Part shown: in pieces, positions 9,258 to 18,289 of the stretch | Numbering within the stretch: the stretch's first letter is position 1 | Layout: each line of letters begins with the position of its first letter | Assembly: GCA_937996625.1 (NCBI GenBank) | Contig: CALKVA010000033.1 | Location: forward strand, 1 to 55,156 | Length of the DNA stretch: 55,156 bases | Source: UBA5951 sp009936885 | Lineage (GTDB): Bacteria; Pseudomonadota; Alphaproteobacteria; Puniceispirillales; Puniceispirillaceae | Direction of reading: 5' to 3' | Translations under genes and position numbers: made by a program | The notes under the pieces: model-generated | Told to the model about the DNA's origin: nothing | The model's input: only the letters and a program-made list of their open reading frames with translations | Database searches by the model: none

Positions 9258-9587
9258 TTATGGTGCAACCGTTTCTGCAAATTGAATTCTAACATCACTT
9301 AATTGTTGTATTGAACCCCCAGATAAACGCAATATTCGTTTGCTTTTATTGTTGGTTGATGGCGCATATTCTATAACACCGCTATCTCTTAAAATAGAAC
9401 AAAACTGATAAAAAGCAGCATGCTTTGTTTTGTAATATACGATACGTTTCATAAGTATCATCGATACCATTATCGACCTGTTTTGATGCTCGTCCAGCGT
9501 AAATGATAATTCTAAACCATAGCTTTTTGTGAGAAAAATCTTCAAAGATTGTGAAGTGCCGATTAGGTCAATAAATAGTCTGTTCAT
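9258..9587 (-). CDS. Small protein, possible winged-helix DNA-binding
   Basis: 109 residues, no family recognised. The middle and end read like a winged helix: a helical stretch HAAFYQFCSILRDSGVIEY followed by a basic hairpin NKSKRILRLSGG. This is the arrangement of MarR-type or similar small regulators. It lies tail to tail with the FkbM gene, and its start faces the 147-residue unknown gene downstream. No strong ribosome-binding site precedes the ATG. A similar small candidate regulator occurs at 16432-16746. Confidence 0.5.
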   Translation of the reverse strand: MNRLFIDLIGTSQSLKIFLTKSYGLELSFTLDEHQNRSIMVSMILMKRIVYYKTKHAAFYQFCSILRDSGVIEYAPSTNNKSKRILRLSGGSIQQLSDVRIQFAETVAP

Positions 9588-9839
9588 TATGGAAACATGC
9601 CCCTATTTTTTTGATTAACTTGCAATATTCGGTTTATGGATACATTAACTATGTTTACACTTTAAAAATAAGTGCTAATCAAAGGTGCTCAAAACGAGAC
9701 ATATAAAAAACACATTATTTCTGAAATGGTATTAAAATTTACAAAAAATTTCGTTTTTTATCAAAATATATTAATATAGTAACATTATTCATAGATTATG
9801 TTCAACTTATGAAAATGACTTTTCAAAAAGGAACAAACA

Positions 9840-10283
9840 ATGTCTCAATCATCTAAGGATACAAAATTCAAGGATTTTGACAGGGTTGATGCCGTTAGCC
9901 TCTCCGATCTTAGAGATAAATTTGGGGGCTCGCTAAAACTATATCTAACGCAGAATAAACTTTCAGACGTCATCATTTTATTTCCGGCAGACATAGATGT
10001 AAAAGATCATGGTAGAACGCGTTTTTTTGCCGTGATGGCAGTCACAACCAATTTCTCAATGCCCGAGATGATAGAGCCATTTGCGAGGTCTCTTGCTGAT
10101 GAAAATCAGAAGCTTTTATTTAGCTGGGTTCCGGCCCATCTATTTGGGTCTGACGAATTTTCCATTTATATTGAATCCTCAGAGTTTGGCGAGCTCTTAG
10201 TTAATGGCATTGTAGGTGAAATCATACGTGAGGCAAATATTGAGGAAGCAGTTGAATATCTAGCCAATAAAACTTCTACATAA
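9840..10283 (+). CDS. Uncharacterised soluble protein (147 aa)
   Basis: Well-formed gene with AAGGA about 9 bases before the ATG. The 147 residues are acidic and soluble, with no signal peptide, membrane helix or catalytic motif that I recognise. Alternating hydrophobic strands (VIILFPADI, RFFAVMAVTT, SIYIESSEFG) and a helical C-terminus (IIREANIEEAVEYLANK) suggest an alpha/beta fold. The gene is preceded by about 250 AT-rich bases and followed by a doubtful 76-codon frame. Function unknown. Confidence 0.7.
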   Translation: MSQSSKDTKFKDFDRVDAVSLSDLRDKFGGSLKLYLTQNKLSDVIILFPADIDVKDHGRTRFFAVMAVTTNFSMPEMIEPFARSLADENQKLLFSWVPAHLFGSDEFSIYIESSEFGELLVNGIVGEIIREANIEEAVEYLANKTST

Positions 10284-10383
10284 GGTCGGTCCAAACACCA
10301 CCAAATTAGAATGCTATAGAAAATTTCAATAATTTTCTAAAAGGGGCTCTAAACATCATGGTTAACCAGACGTAATTATAAAT

Positions 10384-10614
10384 ATGATAAGTGATTTACT
10401 AAAAATTCAATCAGATTTGGACAGAAGACCACAACAGATGAAGCCAGCAAATCAGAAGTCGGAAAATTTGGAAGAAGATAATGTTTTAGGCGTAATAGAG
10501 CCCAACCCTTTTTTGGCATCACCGCGTCTCTTTGGGCCCAAATGTTCAACGCTTGAATGGCTTGGTGGTTTCAGAGCGTTCGAATTAGTTTGTGATACAG
10601 CAACTGAAATTTAG
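10384..10614 (+). CDS. Doubtful small ORF (76 aa)
   Basis: ATG-started frame without a clear ribosome-binding site. The product is hydrophilic with a short Pro/Phe-rich centre (PNPFLASPRLFGPK). No family recognised. It sits between the 147-residue gene and a palindromic element at 10621-10648 and could be read from the same transcript. It may be a lineage-specific small protein or a chance frame. Confidence 0.35.
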   Translation: MISDLLKIQSDLDRRPQQMKPANQKSENLEEDNVLGVIEPNPFLASPRLFGPKCSTLEWLGGFRAFELVCDTATEI

Positions 10615-10620
10615 CATCAT

Positions 10621-10648
10621 AGTGTTAGGTAACCTAATTCTAAACACT
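10621..10648. promoter_or_regulatory. Nested palindrome, possible operator or hairpin
   Basis: An inner perfect dyad TTAGGT-A-ACCTAA (10625-10637) sits inside an outer AGTGTT / AACACT pair (10621-10626 and 10643-10648, overlapping the inner arm by two bases). It lies about 140 bases upstream of the Gfo/Idh/MocA gene. A related dyad with the same TAGGTAA half-site occurs at 21448-21462. Confidence 0.4.
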
Positions 10649-10785
10649 AACCATTCTTAAATAAAAGTGAGCTTCTAATTAGAGTTTTTATGAAGAAATT
10701 TATCGATAATCATTGACAGGAAATCTACATCTAATAAAACTCCTTTAGCAAATTTAATAATAAAATATCAGCGGAGGAGATGATT

Positions 10786-11829
10786 ATGATCGAGCAGATT
10801 AATGTAGGAGTGATTGGTACGGGTTGGTGCGGCGGAATACGAACTAAAGCGTGCTCAGATAATCCGCTCGTTGATAAGTTATTCATCGCTGAAATCAATG
10901 ATGCACGTCGCGCGGAAGTTGCAGAACAATATGATGTTCATGAGGCTGTTTCTGATTGGCAGAACCTTATTCTTAATCCAGATATTGATACTATTATCAT
11001 CTCTGCAACTCCTGAAACAACCCACTATCCGATGGCGCTTGCCGCATTGCAGGCTGGAAAAAATGTGTTTATGGAGAAGCCGATTGCAACTACATTAGAA
11101 CAGGCTGACGAGCTTATTCAGACTGCAATTGACAAGGAAGTTAAATTCACGATCGGATACTCTCAGCGCTTTAATTCAAAATATGCATATGTGCAAAAAG
11201 CATTAACGGAAGGCCTGATAGGAGAGCCAGTAACATGCCTTGTAAGCAGACACGTAACCCGCGAACTTGGCTCCAAAATTTCTGGTAGAACAGCTCTTTC
11301 TCCTGCAGCAATGGAAGCCACTCATGATTTAGATTTCCTATTATGGTGTTTGCGTCCAAGAAAACCAGTGAAAGTTTATAGTCAGACTGCGGGCAAATTA
11401 TTTTCTAAAAATAGCGATACGCCTGACCACCAATGGATTCTAGTAACAATGGATGATGGGACCACAATTACAGTCGGCGCTGGTTGGATACTTCCTTTGG
11501 GCTATCCAAATTATGCTCATACATGGATAGAAGTTATCGGAACAGACGGTGCATTGATTATAGATGATTCCCACAAAGACGTTCATCTTACAACAACTAA
11601 GGATGGTATCCGATATCCGATGTCTTCTATGCCTGGCGAGCCAGTAAATCATACCTATGCTGGTCCTATGTATGAAGAGACAGTTCATTTCTTAGATGCA
11701 GTTTGCCGAAATAAGCCAGTTCTGGTTAAGCCTGAAGAAGCAAAAGAAGTTATGGATTTATACACCGCCGCTGATTTGTCTGTCGAGCGAGGGGAGCCTG
11801 TAATGCTACCTGTAAATAGTTATGGGTAA
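10786..11829 (+). CDS. Gfo/Idh/MocA-family oxidoreductase
   Basis: NAD(P)-dependent dehydrogenase of the glucose-fructose oxidoreductase / inositol dehydrogenase family, acting on a sugar, polyol or derivative. The N-terminal Rossmann domain begins INVGVIGTGWCGG. The nicotinamide-side motif EKPIAT follows at about residue 95. The C-terminal domain contains the conserved acid/base region ATHDLDFLLW. I prefer the ATG at 10786 (347 aa) to the one at 10780, because GGAGGAG (10773-10779) directly abuts the first but is correctly spaced for the second. It is followed 54 bases later by an AEC transporter, suggesting a shared transcript. Confidence 0.9.
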   Translation: MIEQINVGVIGTGWCGGIRTKACSDNPLVDKLFIAEINDARRAEVAEQYDVHEAVSDWQNLILNPDIDTIIISATPETTHYPMALAALQAGKNVFMEKPIATTLEQADELIQTAIDKEVKFTIGYSQRFNSKYAYVQKALTEGLIGEPVTCLVSRHVTRELGSKISGRTALSPAAMEATHDLDFLLWCLRPRKPVKVYSQTAGKLFSKNSDTPDHQWILVTMDDGTTITVGAGWILPLGYPNYAHTWIEVIGTDGALIIDDSHKDVHLTTTKDGIRYPMSSMPGEPVNHTYAGPMYEETVHFLDAVCRNKPVLVKPEEAKEVMDLYTAADLSVERGEPVMLPVNSYG

Positions 11830-11883
11830 GAAATAAATTTAAATTTCTTCTTAACTAGCTTAACAAGGGTAGATGTAGTCTAA

Positions 11884-12774
11884 ATGCTTCTTGATATACT
11901 GGACATTACTGTGCCAGTGCTGTTGATACTTGGTCTTGGCAGTGCTCTTTACGTATTAAAAATCCATTTTGACTCTAAAACAATTGGTATCTTGATTATA
12001 AAGATAGCAACACCTTGCCTTACATTTACAACCTTGGTTAAAACAGATTTTACCCTTTCTGAATTATCGCAGTCAGGCTTAGCAGCATTGCTAGTGATGG
12101 GGCTGGTTGCCGCCTTTTCTTTTTCTTTTATAAGATTGCAAGGTGACCGTTTAGGGCCTTATATGAGTTGCTTGCTACACCCTAATTCAGGCAATTTACC
12201 CTTGCCTCTATGTTTACTAGCATTTGGGGAGGCAGGCCTTGCGCTTGCATTTCCTTATTTTGTAGTGATTTCGGTCTCCCAAAATACATTTGGATACGCA
12301 ATGATTGCAGGTAAATTAAATTGGAAAGAGCTGTTTTTCCATCCAATCGTTATTTCAGTATCTGCCGCCTTAGTTGTAAAAATTTCTGATTTGCCGATCC
12401 CAGAGATGATACTCATTACAACATCTTATCTTGGCTACACTGCTATTCCTCTTCCATTATTGTTGCTTGGATATGCGTTGCCGCAAATATCTGCTGGGAA
12501 CCTAAAAAAAGGAATAATATATGCATTCGCACGGTTATTATTTGGCAGCCTCAGTGGATTATGTGCTATTTACACATTAGGGCTTTCTGGCATGATAGCA
12601 GGGGTTGTTATGATAATGGCTTGTATGCCGGTTGCGCTATTGAATTTTATTATTGCGGTTGAACGCGATGTTGAGCCTGAAACAATAGGAGGTATGGTCA
12701 TTATATCTTCGCTTACAATGATAACCCTCATACCCGTTCTTGTTTGGCTTGTATTATGGGCGTTTCCAGTTTGA
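11884..12774 (+). CDS. AEC-family (auxin efflux carrier-like) transporter
   Basis: Integral membrane protein of 296 residues with about ten hydrophobic segments in the five-plus-five arrangement of the AEC/BART superfamily. The conserved stretch PNSGNLPLPLCLLAFG in the first half and helix-breaking prolines support the family. Bacterial members export or exchange small organic acids such as malate or malonate; the substrate here is not known. It sits between the Gfo/Idh/MocA gene and the hemerythrin-like gene on the same strand. Confidence 0.85.
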   Translation: MLLDILDITVPVLLILGLGSALYVLKIHFDSKTIGILIIKIATPCLTFTTLVKTDFTLSELSQSGLAALLVMGLVAAFSFSFIRLQGDRLGPYMSCLLHPNSGNLPLPLCLLAFGEAGLALAFPYFVVISVSQNTFGYAMIAGKLNWKELFFHPIVISVSAALVVKISDLPIPEMILITTSYLGYTAIPLPLLLLGYALPQISAGNLKKGIIYAFARLLFGSLSGLCAIYTLGLSGMIAGVVMIMACMPVALLNFIIAVERDVEPETIGGMVIISSLTMITLIPVLVWLVLWAFPV

Positions 12775-12843
12775 TTAATAAGAGTGGTTAATTCGCATCA
12801 AGTCACGAGTTACGTCAACCCAAGATACGAGGGATTTAGCATT

Positions 12844-13395
12844 ATGACAGAAACGCGGTTGTTGCACCGTAACACGCTGCCATTGGATTTAAAAACATTG
12901 CTTCTGGATTATCCAAGAGCTGATTGGCAGGGGCATCCCAGTTTTTCGGACTTTAGCGAGTTTTGGTTGCAAAGGCATACTATGTTTCGAGAAATGGGGA
13001 TGCGTTTAATTCATTTGTCCCAGTCAATGTTAAATAAAGATATTGAGGCAAGAGAATATCAACGCCAGCTATTTGGATATTCTGAATTTATGCTTCATCA
13101 ACTCCACACTCACCACATGATGGAAGATACTTATTTTTTCCCAGAAATTGGAAAGAATGATACTAAGACCCAAACTGCAATTGAGCTATTAGAGTCAGAT
13201 CATATTGAAATTGGCAGGTTAATTCATGATTATACGGCCAGCTTGCGGCAATGCTCAACACCAACGCTCACATCGACAAAAGCAGATAGTCTTCTGAGCC
13301 TCCAGAGTGTGTTCAACACAGCACTCACACAGCATTTAGATGATGAGGAGGAAATCATTGTTCCAGCAGCTTTGCATTTTGGCTATGTCAGATAA
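12844..13395 (+). CDS. Hemerythrin HHE-domain protein
   Basis: Predicted four-helix di-iron (or haem/iron-sensing) protein of 183 residues. Metal-ligand motifs are visible in order: HTHHMMEDTYFFPE (HxxxE), SDHIEIGRLIHDYT, and LTQHLDDEEEIIVP (HxxxxE). The likely start is the ATG at 12844 with ACGAGGG upstream, not the GTG at 12784. Family members bind O2 or NO or act in iron-sulfur repair. The neighbouring pirins would fit an oxidative or redox stress context, but this is inference. Confidence 0.8.
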   Translation: MTETRLLHRNTLPLDLKTLLLDYPRADWQGHPSFSDFSEFWLQRHTMFREMGMRLIHLSQSMLNKDIEAREYQRQLFGYSEFMLHQLHTHHMMEDTYFFPEIGKNDTKTQTAIELLESDHIEIGRLIHDYTASLRQCSTPTLTSTKADSLLSLQSVFNTALTQHLDDEEEIIVPAALHFGYVR

Positions 13396-13496
13396 AAAAG
13401 CCAATATTATGTAAGGTTTGTTTTCACATCTATTGAATAACATATGGCTGACATTAAGTAGTAGAAATCAAATAGAATAAGAGAAGGGACAGACTG

Positions 13497-14435
13497 ATGA
13501 GTTGGAACCCAGAATTAGGCGCTTTAATGCCTGATGTTACAAGCATTGATGCCATTGAAACCGTAATTGTACCAAGAGCACGGGATATTGGCGGGTTTGA
13601 GGTGCGCCGTGCATTACCAACCAAACAAAAACAGATGGTAGGTCCTTTTATCTTTTTTGATCACTTTGGCCCTGCTGAGTTTTTAACAAATCAGGGAATT
13701 GATGTAAGACCCCACCCTCATATCGGGCTTGCCACCTTAACCTATCTTTTGCAAGGCGCTATAGAACACAGAGATTCTCTTGGCACGTTGCAGAAAATAA
13801 TGGCAGGAGATGCCAATTGGATGGTTGCTGGAAACGGAATTACCCATTCAGAACGCACAGGGGCAAGTGAGCGCTCGTCTGAGCATACATTATTTGGGAT
13901 ACAAAGCTGGGTTGCCTTGCCTGAGAAGGAAGAAGATAGAACAGCAAGTTTCTCCCATCACACGCAGACTAGCTTGCCTTATATTGAAGATGGCGGTATT
14001 GCTGCCCGCTTGGTTGCAGGCACTGCTTGGAGTGGTGGCTCACCTGTCGAACAGCTCTCAGATATGTTTTATATAGATGTAAGCCTTAAAGCATTAGCCA
14101 GTATGCCCCTGCCAGATGAACATGAAGATAGAGCAATTCATGTTATGCAAGGGCAGATATCTGTTGCAGGTCAGAATTTCGAAGCTGGAAGGATGCTGGT
14201 ATTTCGTCCAGGAGATAAAATCACACTTACAGCAGGCGAGCAGGGCGCTAGATTAATCTTACTAGGAGGAGCTACCCTGGAAGGGCCGCGATACTTATGG
14301 TGGAATTTTGTGTCCTCTTCGAAAGAGAAAATTGAGCAAGCCAAAAAAGACTGGGGGGCCGGCGAATGGGAGAAAGGACGCTTTCAGCTTCCCCCCGGTG
14401 ATAGAGATGAGTTTATTCCGCTTCCAGATAAGTAA
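13497..14435 (+). CDS. Pirin-family bicupin protein (first copy)
   Basis: Two-cupin pirin of 312 residues. The N-terminal cupin holds the metal-binding pattern PHPHIGL (H73, H75) with GNGITHSER further on, the classic Fe-site signature. The C-terminal cupin (about 200-280) lacks obvious ligands, as is usual. The end YLWWNFVSSSKEKIEQAKKDW is typical of one bacterial pirin branch. Family members include quercetinase-like enzymes and redox-sensing cofactors; no specific role can be assigned. It is followed 77 bases later by a clearly divergent second pirin. Confidence 0.9.
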   Translation: MSWNPELGALMPDVTSIDAIETVIVPRARDIGGFEVRRALPTKQKQMVGPFIFFDHFGPAEFLTNQGIDVRPHPHIGLATLTYLLQGAIEHRDSLGTLQKIMAGDANWMVAGNGITHSERTGASERSSEHTLFGIQSWVALPEKEEDRTASFSHHTQTSLPYIEDGGIAARLVAGTAWSGGSPVEQLSDMFYIDVSLKALASMPLPDEHEDRAIHVMQGQISVAGQNFEAGRMLVFRPGDKITLTAGEQGARLILLGGATLEGPRYLWWNFVSSSKEKIEQAKKDWGAGEWEKGRFQLPPGDRDEFIPLPDK

Positions 14436-14512
14436 AAGCCTGAAAATAGATTGTAAGCAAGCCTGAAATCACCTGAGATAAATTTAAGTTATAAAAAAAG
14501 AAAGTTTTAAAA

Positions 14513-15439
14513 ATGTCTATAAGACCTGTTAAAAAAACATCTGTTGCGCGACCTGCTATGGAAGGCGCTGGTGTTCATCTTCATCGTGTTTTTGGATTTG
14601 GTGATACAAAACCGTTTGACCCGTTTTTAATGATGGATGATTTCAGAAACGATCATCCAAATCAATATAGAAAGGGTTTCCCGTGGCACCCGCATAGAGG
14701 GATTGAGACAATTACCTATGTGCTAAAGGGAACAGTTGCGCATGCAGATAGTCTTGGTAATTTTGGTGATTTATCTGATGGCGATATTCAATGGATGACA
14801 GCAGGTTCAGGCATAATTCATCAAGAAATGCCAAAAGGAGATAAAAACGGCCATATGCATGGTTTTCAACTTTGGGCAAATCTGCCTTCTGCAGATAAGA
14901 TGACGACCCCTAGATATCAGGATATAAAATCAAAAGAAATACGTATTTTGGAAGAAGATGATGGCAGCAAAATCAAGGTAATTGCTGGTAACTTTAAAGG
15001 TGTGAAGGGGCCTGTTGATAATATTTCTGCAGATCCTCATTATTTGGATATATTTGTCCCTGCTGGAATGAGCAAGTGCTTTCCCTTTGATACATATCGT
15101 CAGGGATTTGCCTATATTTTCGAGGGCAGTGCGCGCTTTGATGGTGCATCAAACCCTGTTGGCGTAAAAGTTGAAAAAGAGTATGACGGACGAGAAGTAG
15201 AGATAAGGGATCTCTCTGGAAATAGAACCCTTGTGTTGTTTGATAGAGGGGATGAGGTAGTAGTACATGCCGGGCCAAAAGGAGTGCGGTTCCTTCTTAT
15301 CTCAGGAAAACCTTTAAAGGAGCCAGTTGCATGGCATGGGCCAATTGTGATGAACACCCAAGCCGAGCTACAACAGGCTATTAAAGAGTTGAATAATGGT
15401 ACGTTCATCAAAACAGGTTCAGCAGAACACGGATACTAA
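14513..15439 (+). CDS. Pirin-family bicupin protein (second copy)
   Basis: 308 residues, the second pirin in tandem but of another branch. The metal motif reads PWHPHRGIETITY, followed by GSGIIHQEMP. The C-terminal end MNTQAELQQAIKELNNGTF is the common ending of classical bacterial pirins. The two neighbours share the motifs but diverge throughout, so this is an old pair rather than a recent duplication. The cognate partner is unknown. The next gene is convergent. Confidence 0.9.
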   Translation: MSIRPVKKTSVARPAMEGAGVHLHRVFGFGDTKPFDPFLMMDDFRNDHPNQYRKGFPWHPHRGIETITYVLKGTVAHADSLGNFGDLSDGDIQWMTAGSGIIHQEMPKGDKNGHMHGFQLWANLPSADKMTTPRYQDIKSKEIRILEEDDGSKIKVIAGNFKGVKGPVDNISADPHYLDIFVPAGMSKCFPFDTYRQGFAYIFEGSARFDGASNPVGVKVEKEYDGREVEIRDLSGNRTLVLFDRGDEVVVHAGPKGVRFLLISGKPLKEPVAWHGPIVMNTQAELQQAIKELNNGTFIKTGSAEHGY

Positions 15440-15531
15440 CTTGCGCTAATGTTACAGACTGTTATGAGCAAGCGGCGCCTTAAAAACTATTAGAAGCTTC
15501 CAGAAACTATACCAGCATCTCCTTCTGGCAA

Positions 15532-16257
15532 TTAAAGGTGCTGTGTTAGCACTGACGGGACAGCAGCTAACCATAATTTGTCTAACTCAAGCATCTGTTT
15601 TCTGTCGATTATGTGTGCGACCTTCCAATACCTGCCGGTTAACACAAAATAACCGAGCTCTTTTTCGAGGGCAAGTGCGTCTGTTACCGCTGCGTGGTCA
15701 AGGGTGCTAAATTGCGGAGATAATTCATTTCTGGTTTCGCTTGCGCGTGGGAATATCAAACGAGATGGTAGCTGTGATAAGTTCACGCTCTCACATCCTT
15801 GTTGTAAGGCTAAAGCGTAGAATCGAGCAGCACATGCCTCAAGAGAGGTTAATGAGATATCATCACGCAATGGGTCAGGCTCGCCTGTGCCATAAAAATG
15901 GGTGGGGCCTTTTTTGGGATAATGCATATCACATCCCATAAACGCTATTTGCTTTGGTTTAAAATGGTCTAATATCCAGTAAGCTGCCGTGAACGCCATG
16001 GTGCCGCCAGCATAAATAAATCCCCCATATTTATTCTGCGCAGGCACAAAACTTTCTTCATCAACAAGGTTTTGGTTTTCATTAACCATCGGAGGCAAGC
16101 GCTCTTGTAATAAGTCATGTGGGTAGATTAAATCATTCCAGTCATCACGTACCTGCCAGGCATTATTTATCGCAACTATTCTATCAAAATTTTCTTTATT
16201 CCACTGTCTGGCAATGATGCTGTTAGGTGCAGAACCAAGAAGTAATACTCTATCCAT
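15532..16257 (-). CDS. Uncharacterised protein, possible DUF115/GT42-like
   Basis: 241-residue soluble protein. It begins with a nucleotide-binding-like strand-loop RVLLLGSAPNS and contains GGTMAFTAAYWIL and QIAFMGCDMHYP. These resemble the motifs of DUF115/MptE-like proteins and GT42-type sialyltransferases, which share a Rossmann-like fold and a late GCD motif. I infer a sugar- or nucleotide-related transferase, without certainty. It stands alone and convergent with the second pirin. The ATG has no strong ribosome-binding site. Confidence 0.6.
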   Translation of the reverse strand: MDRVLLLGSAPNSIIARQWNKENFDRIVAINNAWQVRDDWNDLIYPHDLLQERLPPMVNENQNLVDEESFVPAQNKYGGFIYAGGTMAFTAAYWILDHFKPKQIAFMGCDMHYPKKGPTHFYGTGEPDPLRDDISLTSLEACAARFYALALQQGCESVNLSQLPSRLIFPRASETRNELSPQFSTLDHAAVTDALALEKELGYFVLTGRYWKVAHIIDRKQMLELDKLWLAAVPSVLTQHL

Positions 16258-16431
16258 GTTGCTTTCGTCCCAGTTAACCTTCTAATGTTGGCAATTATAT
16301 ACGCCCCTATTAATAGCTAGAATAGTATATAAGAGAAACCTCAAATAAATTTATTTACGAAAATCACTGAATTTATTATGATTAACTGTTATAGAGGGTT
16401 AGAAAAATATAAACTGTTTTGACATCTAAAA

Positions 16432-16746
16432 GTGAAAAATAACATGGAAACGAAACGCTCATTCAGCTATCTGATGATGGCATTAAATGAGATAGAAGAA
16501 CATTTAGAGTTACAAGTCAATTCACAGAATGAGAAACTCATTCTTGCATCCATTATACTAATTGCAGAAGAACATAATGGAAGCGCTTATATTGATTATA
16601 TAAAAACACATCAATTGACAAATAATATACCTCTACCCTCACTATATCGGGGATTAAATGTCCTTATTGAGCAGAAAAAAATATACCATATTGGCAGAGA
16701 GAGATCTGGTGTGTATGCTTTATCTGACAATGACATAACGCTTTAA
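16432..16746 (+). CDS. Small predicted winged-helix protein
   Basis: 104 residues, GTG start at 16432 or ATG at 16444. The sequence looks like a compact helix-turn-helix with wing: ILIAEEHNGSAYIDYIK, then IPLPSLYRGLNVLIEQKKI, then a hairpin GRERSGVYALSD. No exact family recognised. It precedes the DapA-like operon by about 100 bases on the same strand, so it could regulate that operon. That is inference from position. Confidence 0.55.
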   Translation: MKNNMETKRSFSYLMMALNEIEEHLELQVNSQNEKLILASIILIAEEHNGSAYIDYIKTHQLTNNIPLPSLYRGLNVLIEQKKIYHIGRERSGVYALSDNDITL

Positions 16747-16850
16747 TAATTGTCCTTTATCATGGATGGTGTAATGGTCTCTGCTTATTATATAGCCGAA
16801 GATGTGCGGACTAACTAAATTGAATAAATGTGTTTAGGAAATACAATAAA

Positions 16851-17759
16851 ATGACAAAAGCAAGGCGCGGCATTTACGCAGCTGCTATATCCCCATTTAA
16901 CAAGAATTATCGGCTTGAGCACTCAAAACTCACTGATTATTGTTCTTATTTGCTTACAGATGGTGGGTGTGACGGGGTGGCTCCAATTGGCACTACGGGG
17001 GAGGGGTCATCTATCTCAATTGAAGATAGGGTGTCTTTGCCAAAATCGCTTTGTGATGCCGGTATTCCTTGCGACAGGGTAATAGTTGGAACAGGCAATT
17101 CATCAACGCCTGATGCAGCGCGAATTTCCAAAGCAGCTTTGGAGTATGGTTATGTTAACCAGCTGGTGCTACCACCGTTCTATTATAAGTCCGTTAGCGA
17201 TGATGGATTATATGATTATTTTTCATTTATGATAGATACTATTAATTCCGATAAATTGCGTATTTATCTATATCATTTTCCGCAAGTCTCGCAGGTTCCT
17301 ATCTCTGTTGATTTGGTAGTGCGTTTAAAAAAAGAATTTGGACCTATTATTGCTGGTTTAAAAGATTCGTCTGGTGATTTTTCACAATCTGCCGCATTCG
17401 CGCAGGCCACAGGCGGAAAAGAGAAAGATTTTGACGTCTATCCGTCTTCGGAGGCCTTTTATTTTAAGGGAATTGATGCTGGTTGTGCTGGTGTTATTTC
17501 AGGCTCAACAAACGTATTTGCAACACTTGTTCAAGCCGCCATAAAAGCCTCTGACGGACCAGACAGCAAGGAATTTAAAAGGGTAGTTGAAGCGCGCAGT
17601 TTTATAGGCGGGTTTAATTTAATGGCAGCAATGAAATCAGCAGAAGCCAATCGGATTGGAGATGCGGATTGGGAGCGGCTTGCACCACCATTGCGCCAAT
17701 TAAAACCGGAGGAAAAGCGAAAGCTATATTCTGGTTTATCAGAAATTTTTGCGAATTAG
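16851..17759 (+). CDS. DapA/NanA-family Schiff-base lyase or synthase
   Basis: Class I aldolase of the dihydrodipicolinate synthase / N-acetylneuraminate lyase superfamily, 302 aa from ATG 16851 (an upstream GTG at 16830 is less likely). The carboxylate-binding loop is IGTTGEGSS (T48-T49), the catalytic tyrosine lies in YHFP (about Y141) and the Schiff-base lysine in GLKDSS (about K171). The neighbours are a cupin, an alcohol dehydrogenase, a quinone reductase and a VOC protein, not lysine-biosynthesis genes. I therefore infer a catabolic 2-keto-acid lyase or dehydratase. It heads a five-gene run with short gaps. Confidence 0.85.
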   Translation: MTKARRGIYAAAISPFNKNYRLEHSKLTDYCSYLLTDGGCDGVAPIGTTGEGSSISIEDRVSLPKSLCDAGIPCDRVIVGTGNSSTPDAARISKAALEYGYVNQLVLPPFYYKSVSDDGLYDYFSFMIDTINSDKLRIYLYHFPQVSQVPISVDLVVRLKKEFGPIIAGLKDSSGDFSQSAAFAQATGGKEKDFDVYPSSEAFYFKGIDAGCAGVISGSTNVFATLVQAAIKASDGPDSKEFKRVVEARSFIGGFNLMAAMKSAEANRIGDADWERLAPPLRQLKPEEKRKLYSGLSEIFAN

Positions 17760-17771
17760 GAGGGGATAGCA

Positions 17772-18245
17772 ATGGATGGACAGATAGATAAGGTAACTCG
17801 GAAAAGCGACCATATTGAAACATCTCAGAATTTAGATGATTTCAAAAACTGGCCTGCAGAATTAATCGAAGAAATGAAGCAAAGCCACAATAATGGGTGC
17901 GTTGGGTCTATTTTAGTGTCGGAGACGCCTCAGGTTAGGGTATGGCATTTAAGATTGCCTGCTGGCTATCGCTGTCCATTTCACCGCCATGTAAATCCTT
18001 ATTTCTGGAGTTCACATAATGATGGCCGTGCTCGTAATTATTTTTCATCAGGGGAAATCAAAGATGTAAAGCATTTTGCAGGTGAAACCAGACATTTTCA
18101 TTATGGTGAAGATGAATATATGCTTCATTCAGTTGAAAATATCGGTGATACCGAATTATTATTCACAACGGTTGAATTTATCGATGGAGAGAATGAACCG
18201 CTGGAAATTCCAGATGGATACCGCTTAAAAGAGCCGACTATCTAG
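17772..18245 (+). CDS. Cupin-fold protein in the DapA-like operon
   Basis: 157 residues, with a strong ribosome-binding site (GGAGGGG) only 12 bases after the preceding stop codon. A single cupin is visible: the first metal motif region GYRCPFHRHVNPYFW supplies histidines, and the second half reads HFHYGEDEYMLHSVENIGDTE. The second motif resembles small cupins such as BauB-type proteins. It could be a metal-dependent isomerase or decarboxylase, or a non-catalytic sensor. The tight spacing says it works with the DapA-like enzyme. Confidence 0.7.
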   Translation: MDGQIDKVTRKSDHIETSQNLDDFKNWPAELIEEMKQSHNNGCVGSILVSETPQVRVWHLRLPAGYRCPFHRHVNPYFWSSHNDGRARNYFSSGEIKDVKHFAGETRHFHYGEDEYMLHSVENIGDTELLFTTVEFIDGENEPLEIPDGYRLKEPTI

Positions 18246-18289
18246 CCAGATTGCTAAGCATCATTTTAGAGTAACCATAGGATAGATAA

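Noticed and set aside
10814..11098. 94-codon frame overlapping the Gfo/Idh/MocA gene
   Set aside because: Out-of-frame shadow of a clear Rossmann dehydrogenase.
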